This document shows, piece after piece, positions 24,097 to 36,782 of a stretch of 64,000 nucleotides of DNA; position 1 is the stretch's first letter; the number at the start of each line of letters is the position of its first letter. The stretch is from Helicostylum pulchrum (taxonomy: Eukaryota; Mucoromycota; Mucoromycetes; Mucorales; Mucoraceae): assembly GCA_025677825.1 (NCBI GenBank), contig JAIXMO010000054.1, forward strand, positions 1 through 64,000. The letters are read 5' to 3'. The position numbers and the translations under genes are program-made. Under the pieces are notes generated by a model. It worked only from the letters and a program-made list of their open reading frames with translations. It searched no databases and was not told where the DNA came from.

Positions 24097-25603
24097 CCAC
24101 CTGTATGGGTTTAAGCCGTATCTTTTCCTCGAGATAATATACTGCTTCGAAGGATGGCATTTATAGACAAGTTTAAAGAAAGAAAAGGCAAAAGAGTGTT
24201 TGAAAATTAGATGTTGTCAAATTGTTTGCATCCTTTTTTAAAGTTCTCTCCCCCGCCCCGCAAAATATTTTATCAAAAAAAAAAATATACAAGATGGAGA
24301 TGCTTTTTTTTTTTTTACTTTTTTGGTTCAAAAAAGACTTGTCAATTTTAAAATATATTTTGAAGACTTATGAGGTTCATCGTTGTATTATTCAACTATT
24401 TAATTGTTTTTTCAAAAAATATACATAAAAAACTAATGTAGAAATGATGTTTATTATCTATATTTGAACAGATACTTTGCACCCTGTTTTTTTTAAAAAA
24501 AAAAAAAGAGAAAAACTCCTGTTTACTTATACTCTACTTTTTTTTTTAGCGTTTTTGTTTTCTTTATACCCTTACTACTTTACAAAGGTACGTTAAAAAT
24601 AATACCCACGCTTTCTTTTATGAGCGTGTAAATAGAACGCGTACCCGAAATCTAACCAAGTGTTTTTTTAATTGTGCACAGGAATAGCAGTTTCCCCGAA
24701 AAATATCATATGTTTGATTTTTGTCTCATTACAATCCGGACGCACCTTAGTTTTACATATTTAACAAATTAACGTAAACAAAAGAGCTAATTTGTATGTT
24801 TTCAATTTGAGACTTAAATTATAGGATTATAAACTCTTTTTTTTTAAAAAAATCTCGGTTGGTTTATCTCTTTTCCTTTTTTTTATTTGCGTATGTGTCT
24901 ACAATTTTATACGAGCAACTGACGGTAAATTTACTAACAAAAAAGTACTCATTAAAATATACATCTTTGGCAGTTATACCTCGGTAAGTTTTATTTGTAA
25001 GTGTTATCATGTTAAAGCCAAACACTCATAAATATATGCTTTTAATTTTGACATTTGTAAATAGTTGTATCATACAACAGCAAGTAAGTATAATCTAACA
25101 TCTTATCACTTCAACTAATTCTGGTTCTTAACTAAGTCTCAATAATTATTCCTTCCTTTATCATAGTGTATAGTGATATAATACTATCACTCCAATATAT
25201 GAAGCTTCCCTGTACTGGTTTATTTTTATTATTTTTCGAATATTTTTTTTGCATTATTGAAACCTATTTTTTATGAAATCTTCTTCCGAGATATTTAACG
25301 CCTCGTGTATGCTAACTATATTTAGAATACGTATAATTAAATGAGTTGCATGACACCTACCTTTGTGCTCAGTAAAGGTTTTAACAGCTAACAGGCTTAT
25401 TAGCACAATAATATCGAGATACACAACCAAGAATGAAATGCTATTATTATTATAGTCGATATATGCTAACGCGTATTCAGATTCATTTACATAAAACCTT
25501 TTTCTTATTGGTCTTTCTTCCCGACATAAGTTCCTCCGAGGAACATGAAATATAAAATAGTCCGCGCTTTTGTTTTTTACTTTTTTTTTTTTACGTTTTA
25601 CAC
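24011..25603. other. Intergenic, no gene seen
   Basis: Contains a poly(A) run of about 27 nt just after 24063 and T/A-tract junctions at 24487-24507 and near 24837-24852. No gene, RNA or transposon end recognised. Confidence 0.55.
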
Positions 25604-26080
25604 ATGAATATATTATATTTATATGAAGTGATGCCTGTAGATAAAGGTCAAGTACCAGTGCCTATTGAAAAAATAAGTAAAGAACAAACAAACGAGGAAG
25701 ACATTCTTGAAGAATGCTTGGATACAAGTGATGACGAAGAAGAGGACGAAGAAGAAACAGACTTTGATGAAGAACTTGAACATGCGTATCAATGCGATTT
25801 TACAAAACGAGTGCCACCACCTTGCCAAAACACTTCACTGTTATCAAATTTACTGTCTTGCTCACTTCCTGTAAAGCAAAGCAATACAAAACGAGATTAC
25901 AGCGCTGCAATTGCTACCAAACCTACCCTGTCCACTGTAGTTGTTTCTGAAGAGCAACTATCCGAAAGTCTAAAACGGAACTTGGCTAGAGAACATTCAC
26001 AAAGCTCACTGCGAAAATATAAAAACATCAAAACATCCAATTCGTTCGTCTCTATGACTGATAATTTTAGCAGATATTAA
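25604..26080 (+). CDS. Small acidic protein, possibly DUF3295-like
   Basis: Single exon of 158 codons from ATG 25604 (a second in-frame ATG lies at 25631). Visible features are an acidic block of Asp/Glu (residues about 32-60, DTSDDEEEDEEETDFDEELE), a short hydrophobic motif CQNTSLLSNLLSCSLPVK, and a C-terminal amphipathic helix SEEQLSESLKRNLAREHSQS. The combination of an SLLS motif and a C-terminal ESLKRxLxxE helix recalls fungal DUF3295 proteins, which are much longer, so this is only a resemblance. A pyrimidine-rich leader (TTTTTTTTTTTT, 25582-25591) precedes it. Coding status is supported by composition and by the absence of frame breaks. Confidence 0.55.
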   Translation: MNILYLYEVMPVDKGQVPVPIEKISKEQTNEEDILEECLDTSDDEEEDEEETDFDEELEHAYQCDFTKRVPPPCQNTSLLSNLLSCSLPVKQSNTKRDYSAAIATKPTLSTVVVSEEQLSESLKRNLAREHSQSSLRKYKNIKTSNSFVSMTDNFSRY

Positions 26081-29000
26081 CACGATTTACAAGTAAACCC
26101 TTGCCCGAACCCTTTTTTTCAAGCGTGGGTTTCTGTTAATAAAAAGGACATTTTTTTGTGCACTAGTTTATTATTGATATATGCAAGCTATATATTCACG
26201 CCTTTTTGATTACTATTTACTTACTACTTTGTATTTAAATGACAGTTACTAACTTGTTATTCTCATACCTAAGTTAGCGACCTGCCAATTTATGTTATAA
26301 CCGATTTGTTACTATTTATTAAAACAACCTGACAATACCCCAAAAAGATTTATTATTTATTTTATTATTTATTCAACGTGAAACCCTTTTCACCAACATA
26401 AATAATAAATAAAGCAACACAGACATCGTCCCGAGAGACTAAAAACAAAGGATTATACCTTACGTTTTAAACCAGATTTATATCGTAACAGGCTATCTTT
26501 ATGTTACTCAAAAGGACCACGCACTCTTTCAGTTCCATCTGTCAATTGAACCAATTTCTTTTAATATATAAAACTACTTACTTTCAAATAATAAAATCAA
26601 TCATCTTTCATTTTGTAAAGACTTTCAAAAAACCTTACTGTCTTCTTTTTAATATATATATCAACGATCCTTTATCCCCTTCCTTAAACCCTTCTTCTCC
26701 TCCAGTCACTCTTCATACCAAGAATGACGAAGCCGACCTTCCCGATCTCTCATCTCTCCGGATTTAACTCATTCCTTTATCATCCTATACGCTCCTTAAA
26801 AACATACACAATCGACTTGATATTTCAATATATCATCACACTTGTATTTAATCAAATCGATCACAACCGGGCAATAGACGCTTTTTCTCAGGGTTTGAAA
26901 TGCGTACACTTATAGACATTTTCTGTAATAAGAAGAATGAAAAACAAAGGTAAACAAAATATATGACTATAAAAAAGATTGCTGATTAATGTTAGTAACT
27001 AATTATCACAGAATGATTTCATTAAATATAAAGGATTATTGGGGCAAGAAGTGCAAAAGCATTAAACAGAATATTGGCTAGCTGTTATATTGTCAGCAAG
27101 TCCATTATGTTTATTTACATTGAGTGGAAAATTAGATTCAACAATGAAGACGATTCAAAACATATGATACATTAAAGTGGTCTGGTTCAAAAAAAAAGAA
27201 AAATTCAACAATGAAAGTAAGGATTATTATAACACAAGGAGAAGGGTTGCTGCCTGTTATAAACCAGATCTACCATAACTCTATTTTGGCAGCATTAATT
27301 GAAAGGTAAGATTATACATATTTACATTGAACAACTCAGCTCTGTTTACTAAAAAAAACGCTTTTCTATAATATAGAGGAATAAGAAGAAATTCAACTCA
27401 ATAAGAAAAAAGAGAGGAAAAAAATCAAGAGAGAATTATAAATGCTACTTGGTAAAGTCAGCCGTAGCGTACCAAGAAAAGAAGCATAGATGATACCTAG
27501 TAAAATCAGCAATACAATAGCCAGATAAATTGATAACTATGTACCTTGTTAAATCAGCAATAAGAATGTCAAGACCAAAACCTCTTACCCCCTTTACTAC
27601 CGCCTTATCAAACTTTCTTTGAGATTTTTCATTTCGCTAAACCAACTTCAAAGTTAATTGAAAAATCGAAAGGCCTTTTGTTACTGCGCTTTCTTAGGGA
27701 GTAATGTTTAATTCTTTAACAATATCACTGAAATGACACCAAACTATAGTACTGCTTCAAGATTTTTATGGTTGCAATAAAAGGATAAATCTGACATTTG
27801 CTGATTAACAAAGAGTCGAAACAAAATCATTCGCTCAGTAATTTCAGCCTTACTAAATTACATCAAATCTATCAAATACTTTTTACAAAATATATCAAAT
27901 AGGTATGTCTGCTAAAAAAAAAGTTTCTGAATCATTCTCATTTTTGATCTTTAGTAGAAAGGAAATCATTATTATTCAAGAAGTGCAAGAGTTACAAATA
28001 TTACACATAAAAATCATCTTTTTTAAATAGGTAAGTATTCTCGAATCAATAACGCACAATATTAACATTTTTTTATTTAAAACAAGTATTATAGATGAAA
28101 GATAAAAATTTGGCATCAAAATAATAGGCTACTTATTCAAGGATCCAAATATACGTTCTGCTCTCTCGTGTTCTGATCTCTCCCACGAAAGGCATATATT
28201 ACAAAACCAAGTTTAATCCTTCCTCCACCTCTGTTATCTAATAACAAGTATTCATCTTTGGTGCCTTTTTTTAACCTTTTTCCTTTGTAAACTAGACATT
28301 TTGGAAAGGTGTGTAAAAAAATAAATTCAAGTATATGTTGAACCTACTTGTAAAAAGTCATTTTTATGTAAATTGATGGAGATGACTAACGTCAACCTAA
28401 ATTATAACATTTTAATAAAGAAGTTTCATTTCTATCTAATATTGTTTTCCAATTTGAGCAAGATTATGTTTTGTAAGGATCAAAATACTACGATTGAGAC
28501 AGTATTCACGGAAAGTATCGAAGAAATGGCGCAAAACATCCGCCAAATTTAAGTTACTGCTATACGCGATCAACGAACTCAGAAATCCAACAGCTCTGGC
28601 CGATAAAGAAAGTATATCTATACTGAGAGCTGTGAAAATATATTAAATTAAAACCGCTTTTATAATAGATTATGTCTAACTCGCATCGTAAATCTGTTAA
28701 GTAAATAACCGCTATTATATCGACACTTTTAAAAAAATCTTGGGTGAATCAATTATAAGCCGAAATGATGCCAGTATTAAAAAGGAAGATCGATTCTTTT
28801 AAATTATATTGATGATCTATCCAAAACTATATAATATTAGATAAATTTAAAACGTAAGAGCCAATAAGTCACTAAGATATGAAATAAATTGACTTTAATC
28901 CTTTGTTTGAAAAAAACATTGCGTTATTTTGGGCAATAAAATAAGTTTGAGGTCGGTAGTTAGATTGATGCTAAAATAGGGCTGCAGTTACACAATAAAC

Positions 29001-29490
29001 AGACGTTTTATATTCATTGTCTATGATTTTGTATGTTAAAGCACCTAATAATACATAATCACAGGTATTTATACTAATTGGAGTGAAAGTGGAAATCCCA
29101 AAATAAGAAAGTATATTCTCTCCCAGTGTCGTGAATGAAGGTTTAATACAATACTCTTTTTTATAGGGATTTGTAAATAAGAATGTGTTTGGCTTGCCAA
29201 CAAAAGGTGTTATAATGCTAACGTACGAGTTGGGTGACGTTTAGAAGCCGCATAGAGTTAGAAAGAGATTGTTTTTTTTTGCTGTGTAAAACTCTATCGA
29301 CGCGATAGTAGAGTGTATCTCAAATATGATCATTTGAGCCTGACACATTCTTTTTTAAAAGAAAAGGAGGAGGAACCATTCTTCGAACAAAGAAAGTGTC
29401 GCGGATACAAATTATAAACAACAAAGCCGCAAAAAAAAAAAACATTTCGCCCTCTATTTTTCTGTTTCTTTTTATTATTATAACAACATA
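26081..29490. other. Long intergenic region with degenerate repeats
   Basis: No gene recognised in 3.4 kb. Short open stretches at 26501-26915 lack coding signs. A degenerate 48-bp tandem repeat lies at 27446-27589. A decayed frame around 28480-28600 (TVFTESIEEMAQNIRQI then stop) may be an old ORF but matches nothing I know. The last 300 bp are the 5' flank of the Mad3-like gene. Confidence 0.5.
27446..27589. repeat. Degenerate 48-bp tandem repeat, three units
   Basis: Units start at 27446, 27494 and 27542 with TACTTGGTAAAGTCAGC, TACCTAGTAAAATCAGC and TACCTTGTTAAATCAGC, an exact 48-bp spacing. The rest of each unit is more diverged. Non-coding. Confidence 0.5.
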
Positions 29491-31320
29491 ATGGACTCGA
29501 ATTATATTATGACATCAGAAGAGAGACGAAGCTTAATAGACTCAATACCCGAAGCATCCATTATCGATGGGTGTAAAGAAAACATTCAACCTCGACGACA
29601 AGGACGCAGTGCAAGCAGTCTAACCAGAGTATTTGGATTGAGTTCTAGTGAACGAGAACAAGCCATTGAACAAGGTCAACGTAGATTCCTAGAGCAGCTA
29701 GAGAAACTTGAGGAGCTTGATGATCCCTTGGACGTTTATATTCAACACGTTGCCTGGACTATTGAAATGTTTCCTGAAGGATCGGTAGAATATGATTTGA
29801 TGACAGTATTGCATGACGCGACCAATAAATTTAAAAACGATCCACTTTATAAACAAGATCCCAGGTACCTCAAATTATGGATGGAGTACTCGAAATGGGT
29901 GGAGGAACCAATTGAAATATTCGAGTTTCTGATAAAGAATGAAATCGGAAAGAAATTAGCGTTGTTTTACGAGGAATATGCCTCATATTTTGAGAGTTTA
30001 CAAAAGTAAGTTTTTTTTTTGTAACAGTAAAAAATAAATAGATAGGAAAACTTATATTATAGTAGATACGATAAAGCATTAGAAGCATATAGAATGGGAA
30101 TGCAAATTGAAGCACGTCCTATACAGAGATTAACACGAAATTACTGTAATTTAGAAGCACGTATTGATGAAATTCGACGCCGAGGATTAATTAAAAAGAG
30201 AGAACAAGAAGCAAGGATACAAATGAACGAATTAAAATCAAATAAGCGTACCATGTTGGGACATAAGTTTGATGCACGATCTAGGACGTCTGTTTCAGCT
30301 AATGTGTATGCAGGCATACAATCAACTCATGGATCAACCTCCCGAACCACATCATTTGGCAATGATAGGTTTAGTATTCCTGCATCATCTAGTAGTAGTA
30401 TTAGTAGTAGTAATAGTAAAATTGCTGTATTTCAAGATGATCCTTCTTCTTCGCATCATCGCTCACCATCATCACCATCCATATTATCACCTTCGTCATC
30501 ATCGTTTTCTGCGCGAAGTTTGTTTCATAAATCATCCTCTCCTTCTACACAGAAATTTCAACCATCTATTTCTACATCCTCCGCTTCCGAAAATAGAATC
30601 ACAGCCGAAAAATTCTCGGGAGCTATCATACCACAAGCAGAAATTGTACGCCCAGTCGTTGAATCATTTAGTGTTTACAGAGACTCAGAAGAAGAAACAC
30701 CTCGTAGAAGATTCGAGCGAAGTAACTCCAGCATGCTATCAGAGGCTTCAGGAGAAGAATCTTTAGTATCCAAGATTAGAAAACATCCTACGCAAGATAT
30801 AGAGCCGTCTAAAAGATCACGGTTGGATGCGAAATCGGAAATAGAAAGAGATCATGCTAAAAAAATGGAAGATCATTTTAAGAAAAACAGGAGATTTTAT
30901 TTAAGAAATAAGGATTCACAAGAAAGAGAAGAAACGTTGACTGTATTGAAGACAACACATGTTAGTACTAGTTTCGAAGAAGAAAGAGCGTTAAGTATGG
31001 GTATTCCCTTTACAGTTCGTGATGCAAATGAGGAATCAACTGGTAACCTATACATACAAAGAAAAAAAGAAAGAATAAGAATATTTATAATTATTATTAT
31101 TTTAGGATTTGAGCAACATTATAGCCTGCGTAAACCTGAACAAGTAGAAGTCGGATATACAACAGAAACAAGAAACGCGGTTGAATCAATAAGAGAGTTG
31201 GTCTATGGTGACACCACTTACACAGAAGATGAGAAGGATCTGACTTGGACTAATCCCATTCAACGATTCAAGCGACCGGATCCGTCAATGAGAAAAAAAC
31301 CCGCCAATGAGAATAATTAA
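29491..31320 (+). CDS. Mad3/BubR1-like spindle checkpoint protein
   Basis: Exons 29491-30005, 30063-31042 and 31106-31320 join in phase for 569 aa. The last intron is 63 nt, a multiple of three with no stop, so an unspliced reading stays open. An N-terminal KEN box (CKENIQ, residues 29-31) is followed by the Mad3/BUB1 homology region 1, a TPR-like fold: DPLDVYIQHVAWTIEMFPEG, then DPRYLKLWMEYSKWVEEPIE and FYEEYASYFESLQ with YDKALEAYRMGMQ. A Ser-rich linker and basic C-terminus follow; TRNAVESIRELVYGDT may be the Bub3-binding segment, but that is inference. There is no kinase domain, so this is the Mad3/BubR1 type and not BUB1 kinase. The family acts in the mitotic checkpoint complex that inhibits APC/C-Cdc20, with KEN as the contact. 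Confidence 0.87.
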
Positions 31321-31625
31321 GGTTTCCCTTTGAGAACAAAATGTGATTTTAATTTATAAAAAAAAAGGCACTTTGTTTCATAGTAAAAAACAATAAAATG
31401 GCATGATTCTCTTATCGAAATATACGTTTTTTTCTCTGTTCGTTGTAGTTATTTGTTTATTGGAATTATAACTATAATAAACACCTTTTTTTTAAAAAAA
31501 AAAACCGCATCACAATCAGTTCCGATCGACTTTGTTTTTGTGCAACGTATTAAAAGTGCTACAACAAAGAAATTCAAAGACAAAAAAAAAGATCACTTTT
31601 TTTTTTATTATTATTCAAATTTTTT
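31321..31625. other. Short convergent spacer
   Basis: 3' flanks of the Mad3-like gene (+) and the PY-motif protein gene (-); includes a T8A11 junction at 31486-31504. Nothing else seen. Confidence 0.55.
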
Positions 31626-32598
31626 TTAGCTTTGATCTTCTTCTGCATAAGCTATTCCTGCTTTTAATACAGCAGTGCATCCAGTATAAAAGATTTCAGC
31701 AAAGAATTGATGTACTTCATAATGTTGATCTAGTTCGATTGCCTTGGAAAGACCAGCAGAAGTGATATGTAACGTTCGTTCACGAATAGAACAAGTTTCG
31801 TCTATTTTTATTAAGCCATCTCTTGCTATTTGAAGTACTCTAGTCATGATACCTAAAAAGAAGGTCATGTGAGTAAAACTATTTATATTTATAAAAAGTC
31901 GCAGTTATTTACCGGGAAGAGGACTCTTTTTAATAGCAAGAGCACCAAGTACGGCAGCTTGAATGATCAAGTCGGAAAGACCGCCCAAAGCTTCCTTTTG
32001 TTCTTGCTCAGTTAAAGGTTTCTTTTCTGAATTATCTGCTGTAAATACTAGGCCATGTCTTTGTTTAAACTCGAAAAGTTTATTTTGTAAGGTAACCTTG
32101 ATAGCTGAATCTGAATCAACTATTTATTATAATACAAATGTAGACAGTTGTTATTTATGTGTAACTTTACATATTTCTGTATAACTTACTTGGAATAGAA
32201 GCCAATATTTTATCTAATCCCATCATATAAAGTTCCATGGACATTTGGTTATGTTTACCACTTGTCTCTTGATTCATTTGTGTTGCCATTTGCAGTAATG
32301 ATATACCATCATCTACTTGCTTTTTATCTAATGTCGAGGTTAATGTTATCATTACTTCGGGTGTTGTTACTTGTGCTTGTGTACTACTACTGAAACTGGC
32401 TCGTTTCCATACATAATCAGAAATTTGTGTAAGTCGAGAGTGAACCGGTTCCTTTTCATAAGGTGGTGGTGGTGTTTCACATATAACTTCACTGCTGTTA
32501 CTTTTACGACGATACCATGTTGTTGCTTGACCGATAGGTGAACCTACTATAGGTAACCTATCCGCATTATTTAATACAAGCGATACTAGTGTAGCCAT
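31626..32598 (-). CDS. Conserved hypothetical protein with PPPY motif
   Basis: Exons 32598-32190, 32119-31913 and 31852-31626 join in phase for 280 aa. The N-terminal part is hydrophobic-to-mixed (MATLVSLVLNNADRLPIVGS) and contains ETPPPPYEKEP, a PPxY motif of the kind bound by WW domains of Nedd4/Rsp5 ubiquitin ligases. The rest is helical: LLQMATQMNQETSGKHNQMS, then LGGLSDLIIQAAVLGALAIK followed by KSPLPG, and a final helix IAYAEEDQS. I do not recognise the family. A senescence/spartin-like arrangement (PY motif then a hydrophobic helical domain rich in Gly/Ala) is possible but unproven. The start is the only ATG before a long purine-rich leader. Confidence 0.75.
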
Positions 32599-33139
32599 CT
32601 TTTATTTTAATTTAAAAGAGAAAAAAAGGGAGAAAAGAAGAAGAAAAGAAAAAAAAAATAAGGGGAAACCTTTAAATACTGAAAAAAAAAAGCAGGGCGT
32701 TTCGAAGCATTTTTTTTTTATTTGCCACGTGAAAAGATACGGAATACATGCGGTCTACTCAAAGGAAAAATACTGTCACCCACTTTTACTCCAAAAACGA
32801 ACAAATCCACCGCATTACATTTATATATAATATGCTAAATGAACCATGTCAGGGATCTTATAATTTCCAGACTGCTGCTAGGAGTGCGATGGCTCACAGG
32901 CAGCGAGCCGTCAATATTTTAATCAACGGGTAATAAAGGTAAAAGAAAGAAGAAGATAAATATCATCAGTATCTTTTGAAATGGCCTCTCAAAAAATATG
33001 CTCACCATTGCCTCCTTGGTTGCTGCGCCCACCCACCCACCTCGCGTGACAGCTTAAAGGTAAAAAGGGAAATTTTAGGAAATACAGTAAAAGTCCTCCT
33101 TTAATCTCCTTTTTTCTCTCTAAATAAAAATAACAAACC
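32599..33139. promoter_or_regulatory. Divergent promoter region with CCACGTGA
   Basis: 541 bp between two divergent starts (32598 minus, 33140 plus). It contains CCACGTGA at 32725-32732, a bHLH/bZIP-type palindrome; the same octamer is found in the DNAJC3-TMEM18 promoter at 37391-37398. CT-rich tracts precede the BSD gene start. An open stretch at 32748-32933 is not convincing as a gene. Confidence 0.45.
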
Positions 33140-34507
33140 ATGGATGATATGTATCAGTATGCTGCTTCGGCAGTAGATAGTAATAATAAACCAGCAAATG
33201 CTGTACCTGAAGAAGACGATGTTATTATTAAAGCATTTACTAACATGGGCTGGGGTAAAAAATGGTCTAGTTTAGTTGATACTGTAAAGAAGCAGGTAAA
33301 AATAAACCTCTATATAGGTGTAGGTATTATAAAAAAAAACTAAACTTGTGCTCATGTAGAGTGAGGCTTTTGTAGAAGGGACGAAAAAGGACTTTCAAGA
33401 GATTGCTCAAGTTTTGACAGAAGATGATGAGACGACAAATGAAGAACCAAGTAGAGAAATAGACCTTAACCCTATCGACACTATTCGTGAGAACTTGGCT
33501 AGAATCAATATTGCCAACTTTACTAGTTTACGTGATGGTTTAACACATACTTTAAACCAAACTTTACCTACTCAAATAACCTCTGTTCGATTACCAGAGA
33601 ATATGGATTTAACTCTTTTAAAAGAAGGATTGACAAACGGAACAAGATCTGCTGAACAGTACCTTCAAAACTTTGGAACCGATGTTATTGCAGCCTTAAA
33701 GAGTACTGTAACAGTATTAGGACCGGAGGAAGAACAACAACAACCATCATCTTCTAGTACAGATATGAACCGTAGTCAGTCTCCACGTATATTGTAAAAA
33801 TTATTTCACTTTTTTTAAATAACCTCCTTTCCCTTTTTTTTCTAAAACGCATATTTTCTTTTTTTTTTATTTAGTGCGAGTCGTAAAGAGGCTTTAATAG
33901 CTAAAATGCAAACCAATGAAAACACATATTTGATCGATCCAGCATCACTAGTGAAAGATGAAGAGCAAGAAAGAAAAGTATTACAGACATTTAATGCTAG
34001 TTTCAAGATTGAAGAATATACAGAAGAGATTGCACAGTTACTAAATGACTATCCTAGTCTTCGCGAAACAATGGACAAGCTTGGTAAGAAAAAAATAGGC
34101 ATATAAGAGATGTATTTAACATGATATATATAGTTCCTATTCAAGTGAGTTATACGTTATTTTGGCAAAGATACTTTTATAGTGCATGGAAGATTGATCA
34201 AGACGAACAAAAGAGACAGATGATCGTTCAAGGTGTGACAGAAGACGACGCTGATTTCAAATGGGATTCAGATGATGAAGAAACTCAATTACCCGCACCA
34301 GTTGCTAGTGCTTCTACTGCTACCATCACAAATAAGGATATCAAGCAAGAAAGTAGAACGTCTGAAGATACTGACGACTTTAGTAATATTTCTGAACCTA
34401 TTGAATCTCCTGCACTTAAATCATCACAAACAACTGAAGACGAATGGATTAAACCTGAAAAAAAGAAGTCTGATGACGAAGATGATAGTGATAGTGATTG
34501 GGAGTAA
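33140..34507 (+). CDS. BSD-domain protein (BSDC1/Dos2-like)
   Basis: Exons 33140-33295, 33360-33793, 33875-34083 and 34134-34507 join in phase for 390 aa. Near the N-terminus is an aromatic Gly-Lys segment, FTNMGWGKKWSSLVDTVKKQ, typical of the BSDC1 group. The BSD domain lies at about residues 225-290: FKIEEYTEEIAQLLNDYPSL, then the signature VSYTLFWQRYFY. The C-terminus is strongly acidic and Ser-rich (DEDDSDSDWE). BSD domains occur in TFIIH p62 and in synapse-associated or Dos2-like proteins; the exact role in fungi is poorly known. The stop is only 90 bp before the AMMECR1 start on the same strand. Confidence 0.87.
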
Positions 34508-34597
34508 ATTTATAGTATTTTTGCATTAAAAAAAAATATGTATACTCCGCTTTTTTCTGTATTCTTTTTATTTTTCTTTTCAACGTAAAAAAAAAAA

Positions 34598-35311
34598 ATG
34601 AGTAATGTTGTCACTGAAGAACACGTACAATATTGCTTCAATGTGCTTATTGCTCATTTAAAAAAAGAGCCTTTTCCTAACCCAACATTTCGTAATGATG
34701 AGTAGTAAGTAGTTTATTATTATTAGTATATTATGACTATTATAATTAAAACGCGCAAAAAAAAAAAGCCCCTTGTTTGTAACTTGGCATAAACAGTATG
34801 CTGATGGTCAACATCACCTAAGAGGTTGCATTGGTAATTTCGCCCCGTTACATTTACACGAAGGTCTTCGTAAGTATGCTCTAATAAGGTATATACTAGA
34901 ACCACCAGCCCCCCACAAAGCCAAATAAAAACTAAAAACATAGATATATTATATGACAGTGCTTTGAAGGACCGACGATTCAGCCCAATTCAACTAGAAG
35001 AAGTACCTAGTTTAACATGTGCAGTATCTTTATTAACAAACTTTGAAGTGGCAGATAATTACCTCGATTGGCAAGTGGGTAAGCATGGTATATGGATAGA
35101 GTTTAAACAACAGAACGGGCAAACTGAAACAGCTACTTATTTACCTGAAGTCATAAAAGAACAACAGTGGACTAAAGAAGAAGCAATTGAATCGTTACTT
35201 CGAAAAGGTGATTTTAAGGGCAAAATTACAACCGAATACTGTTTGAATTCAATTACATTGACTAGATATCAATCACAAAAACTCGAAATGCCTTACAAAG
35301 GGACTATCTAA
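34598..35311 (+). CDS. AMMECR1 family protein
   Basis: Exons 34598-34704, 34769-34888 and 34960-35311 join in phase for 192 aa. It has the AMMECR1 signature: YPLFVTWHK, the invariant LRGCIG (residues 53-58), then YALISALKDRRFSPI and LTCAVSLLTNFE, and the C-terminal YLPEVIKEQQWTKEEAIESL. AMMECR1 proteins are found in archaea and eukaryotes, carry a putative catalytic groove around the LRGCIG loop, and have no settled biochemical role; a link to MEMO1-like partners is known for some members. Length is normal. The 5' spacer to the upstream gene is 90 bp, so its promoter must be very compact or lie within the BSD gene. Confidence 0.93.
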
Positions 35312-35417
35312 TATATAATAAACATATACATATATATTTTAAAAGTGTTATTTATTTTGTACAGAGAAATGATAAATGAGCATGCGATGATGAAGAGTAT
35401 ATATAATTATTATTATT

Positions 35418-36746
35418 TTAAAATTGCATTTTGAATGAGTGTCCACCACCAGGGAAGCCTTGTCCTCCTCCCCCAAATGGGAAGCCATTTTGGAAGTTAA
35501 ATCCACCTTGTTGGTGTTGGAAGGGGTGACCACCACCACCACTGTTGCCTTGATCAGTATCATAAGGATCAAAACCATTATCATATTGTTGACGTTTATC
35601 TACAAAGCAAAAAAAAAAATGAGTTTCTAGATAAATATACAAACATACATACAGAATGATATATTTACCTGCGTCGCTTAAAACTTCATAGGCTTGATTA
35701 ATTTCAGCCATCTTTCTTTCAACTTGTTCCTTTTCAAGATCACCACTATACTTATCAGGATGCCATTGATGGGCTTTCTTACGGTACGCCTTTTTAATTT
35801 CACTACTATCAGCGTTGGGAGATACATCCAACAACTTGTAATAATCCTTCTTTCTAGATAACTTTAACTTTTGTTGAGCTTGCTGTAATAGCTGTCTAAT
35901 GCGGGAGTCATGACTATTGGAGAGTTCATTTGCTTTTTCTAAATCACGTACAGCAGCTTCGAACTCTTTACGGTTTATAAATACTTGACCACGATAAGAT
36001 AACGCATCTACGTTATCTTGGTCAATATCTAACGCCTTTGAACACCATTTTTCAATTTTATCATCGTCCTTTTCCTTTTGTTCCGCATACAACTTGCAAG
36101 CTAATTGATAGCAAGTCAAGTGTAATTTTTTGGGTATTTTACCAGGTGAATTCAGTTGTTTTTCCAATTCTTCCAAATCAGCGTCAATCTCCTTTAAAAG
36201 TCCTTGACGGTTGGCTGTACCAATCAAGTGATTAGCAGCTGTAGCATATTTCTTTAATTCGACGTCTGTTTCAATCTTTGTTAATTCCTTGCTTTGTTTT
36301 TTAATACGGCGAAATAACTTCTTGCATTCTTTTTGTTCAGGATCGTAGTGTAAACATTGCTTGATGTGGGTTAATGCACCTTGAGGTTCGTTTAACGCAT
36401 AAAAATTAATTTTTGACAACAAGATCAAGATTTCCGGATCGGATGGGTTTAATTGTGCTACACGACTATATTAAAAAAAAAAGTTTAGAAAAATATGTAC
36501 GTATAGTTTAGATTATATTCCAGCTTAACTTACGCAAAATCACCAGCAGCCTCTTCAATTTCTCCTTTAGCAACATGACATTGAGCACGCATTAATCTTG
36601 CTTTGGCTAATAAGGGTGATGTACGAGATACAGTACTGCAGAGAGAAATACAAGCATCGTAATTTTGGTTCTCCTTTTCAACTTCTGCTTGTTTCATAGC
36701 CACTTGTGCTTCTTCAACTTCTTTCAACTTTTTTATGATGTTAATA

Positions 36747-36782
<36 letters not shown>

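Noticed and set aside
26501..26915. Two overlapping plus-strand open frames (88 and 63 codons)
   Set aside because: No start context, splice signals or protein character; composition is that of spacer.
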